64,000 nucleotides of DNA from an uncultured Blautia sp. Its GTDB lineage: Bacteria > Bacillota > Clostridia > Lachnospirales > Lachnospiraceae. Every line of letters begins with the position of its first letter. Position 1 is the first letter of the stretch. The stretch is from positions 59,139-123,138 of the forward strand of contig CAKROE010000001.1 in NCBI GenBank assembly GCA_934371915.1, read 5' to 3'. Below the pieces are notes generated by a model. The model was not told the origin of the DNA. It was given only the letters and a program-made list of their open reading frames with translations, and did not search any database. A program made the translations under genes and the position numbers. This document shows positions 9,284-18,586 of this stretch, one piece after another.

Positions 9284-10936
9284 ATGAAGAAAAAATATAT
9301 AGCAGTTATGTTAGGTTTAGTATTGAGCATGTCGACCGCAAGTGTATATGCAGCAGGAAGTACAGCAACGACAGCAGCAAGCAGCAGTTCTTCAGACAGC
9401 AGCTCCTCTGATGATTCGAGCACATCCTCAGACAGCAGCGACAGCCAGCAGGGACAAAAGCCGGATGGAGAGCCGCCTGCAAAACCAGATGGAGATGACA
9501 GTGAGCCGCCTGCAAAACCAGATGGAGACAATGGAGAAGCACCAACGGGTGAGAAACCGGATGGAGAACCGCCGCAGGGTGACGGACAGGGAGGCCCGGG
9601 AGGGGCACCGGGCGGACAGTCTCAGGGAGTTGACAGCTACGATGCAGCCAATGATTATACAGAAGATACAACGGTAGATGGCGAAATACTTTCTTCTACC
9701 GGAACAGATGAAAACGCAGCACACATTTCCGAAGGGGCAAAAGTTTCCATCAAAAATTCAACGATCACAAGAGAATCTTCCGACAGCCAGGGCGGAGACA
9801 ATTCAAGCTTCTATGGAGTCGGCGCAGCAGTTCTTGCAACAGACGGAGAAGCTTATGTAAGTAATTCTACGATCGATACAGACTCAAAAGGAGCGGCCGG
9901 ATTATTTGCTTATGGTGACGGAACAGTTTATGCATCAAACGATACCATTACAACCAAACAGGATACTTCCGGAGGTATTCATGCAGCAGGCGGTGGAACG
10001 CTTTATGCATGGGATATGACTGTAGAGACAAACGGCGAATCTTCCGCAGTGATCCGAAGTGACCGTGGCGGCGGAAAGATGGTTGTTAATGGTGGAACAT
10101 ATACCTCAAACGGTGTCGGTTCCCCGGCAATCTACAGTACAGCAGATATCGCGGTAAATAATGCGACACTTGCTGCAAACGGTTCCGAAGCAATCTGTAT
10201 TGAAGGTTTGAATTCTATTCATCTGTATGATTCAGATCTGACCGGAAATATGAGTGACAATGAACAGAATGATTGCACCTGGAACGTGATCCTTTATCAG
10301 AGTATGTCCGGTGATTCTGAAGTGGGAAACAGTACTTTCGAGATGAACGGCGGTTCTCTGACAGCCAAAAACGGCGGCATGTTCTATACAACCAACACAG
10401 AGTCGACCATCATACTTTCTGATGTAAACATCACTTATGCAGATGACAGTGAATTTTTCCTGAAATGTACCGGAAACAGCAATCAGCGTGGATGGGGCGA
10501 AAGTGGAGCAAACGGTGCAGACTGTCTCTTTACAGCGACAAAACAGGAGATGCAGGGCGATGTGGTCTGGGACAGTATCAGCCAGCTGGATTTCTACATG
10601 ACAGATGGAAGTACACTTACCGGTGCCGTGACAGATGATGAAAGCAATGCCGGAAATGGCGGCGACGGATACTGCAACCTTTATATTGGTGAAGGCTGCA
10701 CATGGACAGTGACAGGTGACAGCACACTGACAGGTCTTTCCAACAGTGGAACGATCGTGGATGAAAAAGGAAATGCCGTAACGGTAAAAGGAACAGACGG
10801 AACTGTTTACGTAGAGGGCGAAAGCGATTATACTATAACTGTAAATTCTTATTCCGACAAAGCAGATCTCTCCGGAGCATCTTCTACTACACAGTGGTCT
10901 GATTATGAAGTGGAAAAACCGGAGGAGCTTGCATAA
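9284..10936 (+). CDS. Secreted Ser/Pro-rich protein with beta-helix-like repeats
   Basis: A 550-residue exported protein of unknown function. Residues 1-22 are a signal peptide (ending VYAAG). Residues about 25-48 are a Ser/Asp stretch; about 50-110 is a low-complexity linker with repeated KPDG, EPPAKPDGD and GG units. From about 115 onward are short repeated strands with Asn/Ser/Thr turns (VSIKNSTIT, AYVSNSTID, TVYASNDTIT, TLYAWDMTVE), the pattern of a right-handed beta-helix. No LPXTG anchor or catalytic motif is visible. The RBS AAAGGTGG is close to the ATG. It is followed after 18 bases by a response regulator and sensor kinase whose outer domain has the same KPDG/PEKPE composition. Confidence 0.75.
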   Translation: MKKKYIAVMLGLVLSMSTASVYAAGSTATTAASSSSSDSSSSDDSSTSSDSSDSQQGQKPDGEPPAKPDGDDSEPPAKPDGDNGEAPTGEKPDGEPPQGDGQGGPGGAPGGQSQGVDSYDAANDYTEDTTVDGEILSSTGTDENAAHISEGAKVSIKNSTITRESSDSQGGDNSSFYGVGAAVLATDGEAYVSNSTIDTDSKGAAGLFAYGDGTVYASNDTITTKQDTSGGIHAAGGGTLYAWDMTVETNGESSAVIRSDRGGGKMVVNGGTYTSNGVGSPAIYSTADIAVNNATLAANGSEAICIEGLNSIHLYDSDLTGNMSDNEQNDCTWNVILYQSMSGDSEVGNSTFEMNGGSLTAKNGGMFYTTNTESTIILSDVNITYADDSEFFLKCTGNSNQRGWGESGANGADCLFTATKQEMQGDVVWDSISQLDFYMTDGSTLTGAVTDDESNAGNGGDGYCNLYIGEGCTWTVTGDSTLTGLSNSGTIVDEKGNAVTVKGTDGTVYVEGESDYTITVNSYSDKADLSGASSTTQWSDYEVEKPEELA

Positions 10937-10954
10937 TAAAAAAGGAGCAGGCGT

Positions 10955-11635
10955 ATGAGATTATTACTTGCAGAAGATGAAACAGAATTGTCCGAGGCGC
11001 TGGTGGCAATTCTCAAACACAACAATTACTCAGTGGATGCCGTATACAACGGAGAAGATGCGCTGAACTATCTGGAAGCGGATAATTATGACGGTGCAAT
11101 TCTGGATATTATGATGCCGAAGATGGATGGCATCACGGTACTGAAAAATATCCGTGCGCGGGGAAATGATGTTCCTGTGCTGATCCTCACAGCCAGGTCT
11201 GAGGTGGATGACCGTGTGCTCGGACTGGACAGCGGTGCGGATGATTACCTGAGCAAGCCGTTTGCGGCAAAAGAACTTCTGGCAAGGATACGCGCCGTGA
11301 CAAGAAGAAGGACGGAGGCAGTCAGCTCGACACTGAAAATCGGCAATCTGTCTCTCGACTGCACTACATTTGAACTGAAATCCCCGACAGATGCGATTCG
11401 TCTTCCGAATAAAGAATTTCAGATCATGGAGCTTCTGGCGGCAAATCCGGGACAGGTGATTTCAACAGAACGCTTTATGGAAAAAATCTGGGGTTATGAC
11501 AGTGAGGCAGATGTGGGCGTTGTCTGGGTATATATTTCCTATCTGCGAAAGAGACTGACCGGTCTTAAAGCGAATGTAAAAATCAAAGCAGCCAGAGGCC
11601 AGGGTTATTATTTGGAACTGGAGGCTGGCTCATGA
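10955..11635 (+). CDS. OmpR/PhoB-family response regulator
   Basis: A 226-residue regulator. The receiver domain (residues 1-115) has the acidic pair EDE near the start, the phosphoacceptor Asp in AILDIMMPKMDG, the conserved Thr of LILTAR and Lys in LSKPF. The C-terminal winged helix (about 130-222) has the OmpR form (LPNKEFQIMELLAANPGQVIS; VWVYISYLRKRL; RGQGYYLE). An AGGAG RBS precedes it. It overlaps the kinase gene by four bases (ATGA), and probably controls its own operon through the 9181 repeats. Confidence 0.93.
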   Translation: MRLLLAEDETELSEALVAILKHNNYSVDAVYNGEDALNYLEADNYDGAILDIMMPKMDGITVLKNIRARGNDVPVLILTARSEVDDRVLGLDSGADDYLSKPFAAKELLARIRAVTRRRTEAVSSTLKIGNLSLDCTTFELKSPTDAIRLPNKEFQIMELLAANPGQVISTERFMEKIWGYDSEADVGVVWVYISYLRKRLTGLKANVKIKAARGQGYYLELEAGS

Positions 11636-12936
11636 TCCGAAATCTCAGGAAAAAATTTATTTTGGTTGCAATGCTTTCCACGCTGGTGGTTCTTGCTGCA
11701 ATCATGGGTGTTGTCAATATCAGTAATTACAAAGAAGTGTTGGACCGTGCGGATGAAATGACAACACTGTTGGAAAAAAATGATGGAAAATTCCCGGAAG
11801 AGCCAAAAACGGATGGTGAAGAAGTTCCGCAAAAACCGGATGGAAATACAGAAGGTGACATGATCGGAGAAAACAATGATCAGCAGGTGCCGCCGGAAAA
11901 ACCGGAGAATGACGGGGAACATTTTTCGGTAGAGACACCGTTTGAGACGCGTTACTTCACAGTGACGATGGATGAAAAAGGAGAAGTTACTGACTGTGAT
12001 CTCGACCATATCGCGGCTGTGGATGAAAATACTGCAGAAGAATATGCAAAAAATGTCAGCGGGAAGTCCGGAGCGGCCGGATTTATGGGAATTTACCGTT
12101 ATCGTGTGACAAAGACCGGGGATGGCACAAAATATGTTTTTCTGGACTGCAGAAGAGAAATCTCCAATTTTCAGGCGGTGCTGATCACGACGGTATCTGT
12201 ATCAGGGCTTGGACTGGCGGCCGTGTTTGTGCTTGTTGTGATTTTTTCACGAATGGTTTTCCGCCCGGTGGAGGAGAGCATCCAGAAACAGAAACAGTTT
12301 ATTACGGACGCGAGCCATGAACTGAAAACTCCGCTTACGATCATCGATGCGAATACTGAAGTTATGGAAATGGAAAGCGGAGAATCCCAGTGGACCAAAA
12401 GTACGCGAAAGCAGATCCAGAGGCTGACCGGACTGGTGCAGCAGCTTGTTACATTAAGCCGTCTGGATGAAGAAAAAGGACTTCAGGATATTGCAGAGTT
12501 TGATCTTTCAGAAGCGGTATCGGAGAGCGTGCAGCCATATGGAGCACTGGCGCAGACAAAAGAAAAGCACCTGACACTTAATATAGAAGGCGGTCTTATG
12601 TATACAGGTGATGAAAAATCGATTCGTCAGTTATCCGGAATCCTTATGGATAATGCAGTGAAATATTCTTCCGGGAAAGGAAATATTGCACTGACATTGA
12701 AGAAAAAAGGCAAAAAGATTTTGCTTGAAGTATACAATGATGCCGATGGACTGCCGCAGGGAAAACTGGATGTGCTGTTTGAGCGATTCTACCGCCTTGA
12801 CAGTTCAAGAAACTCCGGCACAGGAGGTTCCGGCATCGGTTTGTCCGTAGCAAAGGCAATCGTGCAGGCACACAAAGGTAAGATTACCGCAGAAAACAAA
12901 ACAGGAAATGGACTGACGGTCACAGTTCTTTTATAA
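11632..12936 (+). CDS. Sensor histidine kinase with Pro/Asp/Gly-rich outer domain
   Basis: A 434-residue membrane sensor kinase. TM1 is at about residues 8-30 and TM2 at about 180-206 (VSVSGLGLAAVFVLVVIF). The extracellular part begins with a low-complexity run (FPEEPKTDGEEVPQKPDG, VPPEKPENDGE) very like the linker of the neighbouring secreted protein. The cytoplasmic part has the H-box DASHELKTPLTII, the N-box DNAVKYS and the G-box GGSGIGLSVAKAIV. No clear HAMP domain is seen between TM2 and the H-box. It is translationally coupled to the response regulator. Confidence 0.92.
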   Translation: MIRNLRKKFILVAMLSTLVVLAAIMGVVNISNYKEVLDRADEMTTLLEKNDGKFPEEPKTDGEEVPQKPDGNTEGDMIGENNDQQVPPEKPENDGEHFSVETPFETRYFTVTMDEKGEVTDCDLDHIAAVDENTAEEYAKNVSGKSGAAGFMGIYRYRVTKTGDGTKYVFLDCRREISNFQAVLITTVSVSGLGLAAVFVLVVIFSRMVFRPVEESIQKQKQFITDASHELKTPLTIIDANTEVMEMESGESQWTKSTRKQIQRLTGLVQQLVTLSRLDEEKGLQDIAEFDLSEAVSESVQPYGALAQTKEKHLTLNIEGGLMYTGDEKSIRQLSGILMDNAVKYSSGKGNIALTLKKKGKKILLEVYNDADGLPQGKLDVLFERFYRLDSSRNSGTGGSGIGLSVAKAIVQAHKGKITAENKTGNGLTVTVLL

Positions 12937-12958
12937 TAAAATCTGATTATGTAATACA

Positions 12959-13004
12959 ACCGCCGGATGAAGGAAAAAGCCTCTTTCATTTGGCGGTATT
13001 TTTG
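12959..13004 (+). terminator. Terminator of the beta-helix/two-component operon
   Basis: A stem of about 13 bp (ACCGCCGGATGAA with TTCATTTGGCGGT, two G-U pairs) is followed by ATTTTTG. Confidence 0.85.
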
Positions 13005-13014
13005 TTCTGTATGA

Positions 13015-13043
13015 TTGAGATATAACGCAAAATAGTGTAAAAT
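13015..13043 (+). promoter_or_regulatory. Promoter for the HD-GYP/GGDEF gene
   Basis: TTGAGA (13015-13020) and TAAAAT (13038-13043) are separated by 17 bases, a good match to a vegetative promoter, about 68 bases before the start codon. Confidence 0.55.
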
Positions 13044-13110
13044 AGATAAAATAAGCGAATGTATACAGTGATAAAAAATCTTATATTTTATACGATCAAG
13101 GAGAACGATT

Positions 13111-15921
13111 TTGACAAAAGAAAGTTATGCAGGTAATCGAAAAAAGCGTTTTCTGTTTTATGGCCTGATGGTATTATGCGTATTTATTGTCGTAATACTG
13201 CAATTTTTCGGACCGGGTAAATACAGCGAGAGGATTTCCAAAAGTCAGATTATTTATCAGGGTGATTTTGTATGGCAAAAGTCTGACGGCAGCAGCGAGG
13301 CAATTCAGGTTCCGGGAAAATATGAAGTGTCTGCCAGAGAAACTATGACAATTGTAACGCAGCTTCCGGAAGATTATACAGAGAGCACGCTGGCGATTCG
13401 TTCATCGCTCCAGTCGATTGTTTTTTATGTGGGAGGAGAACTGCGTGCGGGGTATGATACTTCGCATACACGGCTTGTCGGTAAGAACTCAGCAAGCAGT
13501 TATGTGTTCTGTCCGACATCTGCGGCAGATGCAGGCAAGGAAGTTCGTATTGAACTGAGGACAAATACAGACAAATATTCCGGCGTGGTAAATGAAGTCT
13601 ACTGCGGTGACAAAGCACAAATCTGGGAATATCTGTTCCATACATACGGACTGGAAACGGTCATAGGTTTTTTCCTGTTATTTGCGGGTATTATTACGAT
13701 TGCATTCAGCATTGCGCTTGGAATTGCATATCAGACAAAATTCGATATGGAATATCTGGGCTGGTGTGTGATCATGGCGGCTGTCTGGATGCTTGGTGAG
13801 TCAAAGCTGCGTCAGCTCCTGCTTCCGAACGCGTCGGCGTTGGCGACGATGTGCTTTGTAATGATTTTGTTGTGCCCTGTGCCGATTTCTTATTATATAG
13901 ATACATTGCAGCATGGAAGACACAGGAAAACATTTAATATAGTAGAAAATATTGCATTTTTTGCTCTTCTGGTCTGCTCAGTTCTGCATATATCAGGCAT
14001 TGCAGACTATATTGAAACACTGCCGATAGCACATGGACTTCTTGCGCTTACAGTTGTGATCGTGTTTGTGACGATATTTGAGGACCACAAAAAAGGTTAT
14101 TTCAAGGGAAGTGGGTATACACTGGCCGGGCTTGTATTTGCCATGCTCTGTGTATTGATTGAATCACTTTCAACTTATTTTGTGGTTTCGATATCCGGAA
14201 TATTTATCGGCATCGGAATGACTATGCTGCTGGTTCTTAATCTGGTAAAAACAATTCATGATATTCAGGCAATGGAGCGCAGCCGGCAGAAGATAGAAAT
14301 GGATGAGCGCAGGAACCAGATGGAAGCAATTTCGCTTCAGATGATGCAGACGCTGTCCACGACGATCGAGGCAAAAGATGAATACACCAGAGGACATTCT
14401 CATCGTGTGGCAGAATATGCGGTGCTGATCGCCGAAGAACTGGGATGGGACAAAAAAGAAATCGGAAATCTCAGAAATGCAGCACATTTATATGATATCG
14501 GAAGAATTGGTATTCCGGATTCAATTTTGAACAAACCGACACGCCTTACAGAAGAGGAATATGCGGTCATTAAAGAGCATACGATCATCGGTGCGGAAAT
14601 ACTGAAAAATATCACTCTGATCGATCATGTGAAGGAAGTGGCAAGAAGCCATCATGAAAGATATGACGGAAAGGGATATCCGGATGGTCTTAAAGGAGAA
14701 GAAATCCCGCTGTATGCCAGAATCATTGCGATAGCAGACAGCTACGATGCAATGAAATCAAGGAAAATCTATAGGAATCCGCTGGCAGATGAAATAATTT
14801 ATAATGAAATATTACAGAGCCGCGGAAAGCAGTTTGATCCGGATATTGCGGATGTATTTTTGAAACTGCTGGATGAAAAGCGTGTGGCAATCGATGAAGA
14901 CGGTGATTCGAACACAGAATTTGAGTTTGAGAGATTTATCTCCAGTGTTATGAGTACGATGAAAAAACAGGAAGAAAGCGAGGGATTCGATTTCCTGACC
15001 GGACTGCCGATGAGAAACCGCGGCGAAAAACTTGCGGCGCAGTTTATGCAGCAGGACAATGGTTATCTGGTGTTTCTGGATATGGATAATCTCAAAAAGA
15101 CCAATGATATTTACGGACACAAGGCAGGTGACCGGGCGCTGAAACTTCTTGGTTCACTGCTTATGGAGCATGCGCAGCATTCTGTAGTCTGCCGATTGGG
15201 TGGTGACGAGTTCCTGATGTTTGTGTCGGAGGTTTCGAAGGAAGAGATCATCGATATTGTGACAAAGATCAAGAAGAAATTCGAGCAGTGCAAAGAGAAA
15301 GATATGGAGATTCGTTTTGCAGATATTTCAGTCGGAATCTGTGAAGTAAACAAAGGCGATCCGTTTGAGGAATGTTACTCAAAAGCGGATAAGGCGTTGT
15401 ATTATGTGAAACAGAATGGAAAGGGAAGTTATTTCTTCTATCAGCAGATGGAAAATGAAGAGTCTGGCAGTGCCGGAACCGGAAAAGACCTGAAAATGAT
15501 TGCGAAAGCATTGCATGACAGCGGAAAATATTCCGGTGTACTCACTCTCGATTATCGTGACTTTGCCCGAGTATTCGAATATATGAATCATCTGAGTGCA
15601 CGGCATAAATACAAATACCATCTTGTAATGGTAACAATGGAAACTCTGCCGGATTCTGCACCGCATATTGAAAGCATCGAAGCGGCATTGGAATGTATGG
15701 AACATGTGATCTGCAAAAAGATCCGGAGTGTGGATGTATGCACCCGTTACAGTTCCATGCAGTATCTGATCATTCTTTTTGAAGCAGAAGAAAGTAAAAT
15801 TAAAGATATTATGGAGCGCATTTTTACACAGTATCGTAAAGAGTACAAAGGAACACCGCTGCTTCCGAAATATGAATATATTTCAATGACGGAAGAAGAG
15901 AAAAAAGAAACTCGGGTGTAG
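13111..15921 (+). CDS. Membrane protein with HD-GYP-like, GGDEF and degenerate GGDEF domains
   Basis: A 936-residue signalling protein. The start is TTG with an AAGGAG RBS. Residues 1-30 hold a membrane anchor, about 35-170 an extracellular beta-rich domain, and about 180-385 seven hydrophobic segments, resembling 7TMR-DISM sensors. An HD-GYP-type domain follows (about 405-590), with HSHRVAEY, HHERYDGKGYPDG and IIAIADSYDAM. The HD dyad itself is changed: LYDIGRIGIP where LHDIGKIGIP is usual, so a metal-binding His is replaced by Tyr461. A GGDEF domain (about 625-790) keeps RLGGDEF at residue 696 and could make cyclic di-nucleotide. The last 130 residues look like a second GGDEF fold with RYSSMQYLIIL in place of the active site. 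It appears to be a single-gene unit. Confidence 0.9.
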   Translation: MTKESYAGNRKKRFLFYGLMVLCVFIVVILQFFGPGKYSERISKSQIIYQGDFVWQKSDGSSEAIQVPGKYEVSARETMTIVTQLPEDYTESTLAIRSSLQSIVFYVGGELRAGYDTSHTRLVGKNSASSYVFCPTSAADAGKEVRIELRTNTDKYSGVVNEVYCGDKAQIWEYLFHTYGLETVIGFFLLFAGIITIAFSIALGIAYQTKFDMEYLGWCVIMAAVWMLGESKLRQLLLPNASALATMCFVMILLCPVPISYYIDTLQHGRHRKTFNIVENIAFFALLVCSVLHISGIADYIETLPIAHGLLALTVVIVFVTIFEDHKKGYFKGSGYTLAGLVFAMLCVLIESLSTYFVVSISGIFIGIGMTMLLVLNLVKTIHDIQAMERSRQKIEMDERRNQMEAISLQMMQTLSTTIEAKDEYTRGHSHRVAEYAVLIAEELGWDKKEIGNLRNAAHLYDIGRIGIPDSILNKPTRLTEEEYAVIKEHTIIGAEILKNITLIDHVKEVARSHHERYDGKGYPDGLKGEEIPLYARIIAIADSYDAMKSRKIYRNPLADEIIYNEILQSRGKQFDPDIADVFLKLLDEKRVAIDEDGDSNTEFEFERFISSVMSTMKKQEESEGFDFLTGLPMRNRGEKLAAQFMQQDNGYLVFLDMDNLKKTNDIYGHKAGDRALKLLGSLLMEHAQHSVVCRLGGDEFLMFVSEVSKEEIIDIVTKIKKKFEQCKEKDMEIRFADISVGICEVNKGDPFEECYSKADKALYYVKQNGKGSYFFYQQMENEESGSAGTGKDLKMIAKALHDSGKYSGVLTLDYRDFARVFEYMNHLSARHKYKYHLVMVTMETLPDSAPHIESIEAALECMEHVICKKIRSVDVCTRYSSMQYLIILFEAEESKIKDIMERIFTQYRKEYKGTPLLPKYEYISMTEEEKKETRV

Positions 15922-15940
15922 TATATAACAGGAAGATATA

Positions 15941-15975
15941 AAGAGGGCTGTCACATAATCTGTGGCAGCCCTCTT
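15941..15975. terminator. Bidirectional hairpin between convergent genes
   Basis: A perfect 15-bp inverted repeat (AAGAGGGCTGTCACA and its complement) with a TAATC loop sits between the stop codons of the HD-GYP/GGDEF gene and glgD, 37 bases from the latter. It can serve both strands, although neither side has a strong T run. Confidence 0.7.
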
Positions 15976-16012
15976 GAAGGTTAAAGAATATTTTTGATAA
16001 ATGATTCGGTCA

Positions 16013-17128
16013 TTAGAGAATGTCGTCTCTGCGGATATATCCCGGATGTCCTTCTTCTGCAATGATCTCATTGCCGTGAACGACTTTGGCCCATTTGTCC
16101 ATTACCTGATTTTCAATATGAGCATTCTCGCCAACAACAGTATGAGATAATACAACACTGTTTTTAACGACAGCACCAGGTTTGATCTGGCAGCCGCGGC
16201 CGATAACAGAGTTCTCTACCGTTCCCTCGATCACGCAGCCGTTGGAAATAACAGAATTTTTGACATCTGCACCCTCCAGATACTGTGTCGGGCAGGAGTC
16301 GTTGGTTCTGGTATAAATCGGCCAGTCCGGATTGAAGAGTCCTTCAGCAGTCTTGATATCAATCAGAGAGATATTTGCATTATAGTAACTGTTAAAGTCA
16401 GTAATGGATGTAAAATAGCCTCTGTGTGCAACGCCACGAACATCCAGCTCACCAAGAGAAGCGGCTACGATCTGTGGAAGGGTGTACATGGATGAAATTT
16501 TCTTGCCCTTCTTGATCAGTTCGATGAAGAGTTCTTTCTTCATGATGTAAGTATCCATAAAGATGTTACGTTTCTGGGCGCTTCCACGGTTCTTTTCGAT
16601 GGATTCGACACCTTTCTGTTTGTTTAGATTCAGAATATCGCAGTTCAGGAAAGCTTCTCTTGCGTTATCAACGGAATGATACAGAAGAGTGATATCAGCT
16701 TCGGAATCAATATGTGCCTGAAGAAGTTCGCTGTAGTTTGCTGCATATACCATATAGGATGGAGCAATGATTACATATGGTTCACGCATACGTTCGATGA
16801 ACTCAATGTTTTCTGCGAAAGCGGAAATATCGGTATTATATACATCGTTCTCAGAACTGTTCTGAGAGAACATAAGCTGGAGTTTACCACGCTTGGAGTT
16901 GATGTTGTAATGGCGTCCGGTACCCAGATGCTCTACCAGTGAACGTGGTTTGCGCTTTACGTATACCTGAATACGGTCAATACCGCTGTTGCTCATATTT
17001 GAAATAGGAAAGTCAATGACACGATATCTTCCAAGGAAGGAAAAAGCACCGATCGGACGATACTGCTGAAGTCCTTCTACTTTGATATGGGTTCCGGAAG
17101 ATGTGACAATTCCAAATGCTCTTGCCAT
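16013..17128 (-). CDS. glgD: Glucose-1-phosphate adenylyltransferase, GlgD-type subunit
   Basis: A 371-residue protein of the ADP-glucose pyrophosphorylase family. The nucleotidyltransferase domain begins MARAFGIVTSSGTHIKV, lacking the GGxGxRL loop of active GlgC, while the substrate-side segment YRVIDFPISNMSNSG is kept. The C-terminal quarter is a left-handed beta-helix (VISNGCVIEGTVENSVIG; VVKNSVVLSH). GlgD is known in Bacilli and Clostridia as a partner that raises GlgC activity while having little itself. It begins one base after the glgC stop, so the subunits are co-translated. Confidence 0.93.
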   Translation of the reverse strand: MARAFGIVTSSGTHIKVEGLQQYRPIGAFSFLGRYRVIDFPISNMSNSGIDRIQVYVKRKPRSLVEHLGTGRHYNINSKRGKLQLMFSQNSSENDVYNTDISAFAENIEFIERMREPYVIIAPSYMVYAANYSELLQAHIDSEADITLLYHSVDNAREAFLNCDILNLNKQKGVESIEKNRGSAQKRNIFMDTYIMKKELFIELIKKGKKISSMYTLPQIVAASLGELDVRGVAHRGYFTSITDFNSYYNANISLIDIKTAEGLFNPDWPIYTRTNDSCPTQYLEGADVKNSVISNGCVIEGTVENSVIGRGCQIKPGAVVKNSVVLSHTVVGENAHIENQVMDKWAKVVHGNEIIAEEGHPGYIRRDDIL

Positions 17129-17129
17129 A

Positions 17130-18269
17130 TTATTCTACCCCCTTTACACGTTTGGACACGAGTTCGATGTTTTCGCTGTCTGCACTTCCGACAACAGCTT
17201 CCGGACCGATCTTAATGTTATCGGCAACAAGAGCACGCTGTACAACGGCACCTGCAGCTACTTCTACGCCAGGCATAAGTACACTGTCAATGATCTTTGC
17301 GCCTTCGCCGACCTTACATCCGGTGAACAGTACAGAGTGTTTTACTTCACCTTCTACGACACAGCCCTGAGTGATGAATGCTTTGTCGATTTTTGCGTTT
17401 GGTCCTATGTACTGCGGAAGAGTAGGCGTGTCTTCTGTGTAGATCTTCCATGAGGCATCATTCAGATTCAGTTCGTTTCTGGAATCAAGCAGATCCATGT
17501 TTGCTTCCCAGAGAGAATCGATGGTTCCGACATCTTTCCAGTAGCCTTTGAATTTGTAGGCAGCAAGTGTCTTGTTGTCATTCAGAAGCTGTGGAATGAT
17601 ATCCTTACCAAAATCGTGGTGAGAGTCAGGATCTTTCATATCTGCAAGGAGCATCTTACGGAGAAGCTTCCAGTTAAAGATATAAATACCCATAGAAGCA
17701 AGATTGCTCTTTGGATGTTCTGGTTTTTCTTCGAATTCAACGATACGTCCAGCCCCGTCCGTATTCATGATACCGAAGCGGCTTGCTTCCTTCATCGGTA
17801 CTTCGATGACTGCAATGGTAGCATCCGCATTCATTTCTTTGTGGTAATCCAGCATTTTATCATAATCCATTTTATAAATATGGTCACCGGAGAGAACTAA
17901 CAGATATTCCGGTGAATATTTGTCGATAAAATCGATATTCTGGGAGATCGCATCAGCAGTACCTCTGTATACATCCAGATCGGCATCTGCTTTCTCGCGT
18001 GGTGGAAGAACGAAAACTCCGCTTTCTCTTGCGTCAAGTCCCCAACGTCCGCCGGCTGCTACGTAACTGTTCAAAAGAACAGATTCGTACTGGGTAAGTA
18101 CGCCGACAATGTCCACACCGCTGTTAGCGCAGTTGCTCAACGGGAAATCAACAATGCGGTATTTTCCGCCATATGAAACGGCAGGTTTGGCAACTTTGTT
18201 GGTCAGTTCATGAAGACGGCTGCCACGTCCGCCGGCCAGGATCATCGCTAACATGTTGTTTTGTTTCAT
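17130..18269 (-). CDS. glgC: Glucose-1-phosphate adenylyltransferase catalytic subunit
   Basis: A 379-residue enzyme making ADP-glucose from ATP and glucose-1-phosphate, the first committed step of bacterial glycogen synthesis. The N-terminal loop [16 protein letters not shown], the substrate strand [17 protein letters not shown] and the catalytic [12 protein letters not shown] are all intact. The C-terminal beta-helix domain carries [17 protein letters not shown] repeats. The RBS GTGAGGG lies upstream of the ATG. glgA, glgB and glgP are not in the window. Confidence 0.96.
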   Translation of the reverse strand: MKQNNMLAMILAGGRGSRLHELTNKVAKPAVSYGGKYRIVDFPLSNCANSGVDIVGVLTQYESVLLNSYVAAGGRWGLDARESGVFVLPPREKADADLDVYRGTADAISQNIDFIDKYSPEYLLVLSGDHIYKMDYDKMLDYHKEMNADATIAVIEVPMKEASRFGIMNTDGAGRIVEFEEKPEHPKSNLASMGIYIFNWKLLRKMLLADMKDPDSHHDFGKDIIPQLLNDNKTLAAYKFKGYWKDVGTIDSLWEANMDLLDSRNELNLNDASWKIYTEDTPTLPQYIGPNAKIDKAFITQGCVVEGEVKHSVLFTGCKVGEGAKIIDSVLMPGVEVAAGAVVQRALVADNIKIGPEAVVGSADSENIELVSKRVKGVE

Positions 18270-18308
18270 AGTGAACCCTCACTTTCCTTTTATATTGCTT
18301 ATAAAGCT

Positions 18309-18314
18309 ATTATA
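18309..18314 (-). promoter_or_regulatory. Possible -10 box for glgC-glgD
   Basis: On the minus strand TATAAT is found about 40 bases before the glgC start, with no convincing -35. The rest of the 18270-18586 gap is AT-rich with short A and T runs; apart from the terminator at 18524 I see no gene in it. Confidence 0.4.
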
Positions 18315-18523
18315 CATTTTTAACAAAAACATTTCTACCTTTTTGAACAAAAAAGTGTGATTTGTTGATGAAAAAAAAATACGATTGTTAAGTCTGTATT
18401 AAATAAAAGAAAAAAGTACGAGAAAAACAGGAAAAAGTGACAAAACAGGGAAAAGATTCGAGAAAAGATGAGCATATGCCGGAAAAGAGGGGCGTCTGGT
18501 TGGACGGGAGGGATATTTTGGGA

Positions 18524-18559
18524 TATAAAAAAGCCCTGCATCATGTTGATGCGGGGCTT
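18524..18559 (-). terminator. Terminator of the polysaccharide-export ABC operon
   Basis: On the minus strand a 13-bp stem (AAGCCCCGCATCA with TGATGCAGGGCTT, one G-U pair) with a three-base loop is followed by TTTTTATATCC, 27 bases beyond the ATPase stop. Confidence 0.85.
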
Positions 18560-18586
18560 CTGCATACAATAAATGAATCTGAAAAA

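Noticed and set aside
16676-18269. Open frames on the plus strand opposite glgD and glgC
   Set aside because: They are shadows of conserved minus-strand genes and have no RBS or recognisable products.
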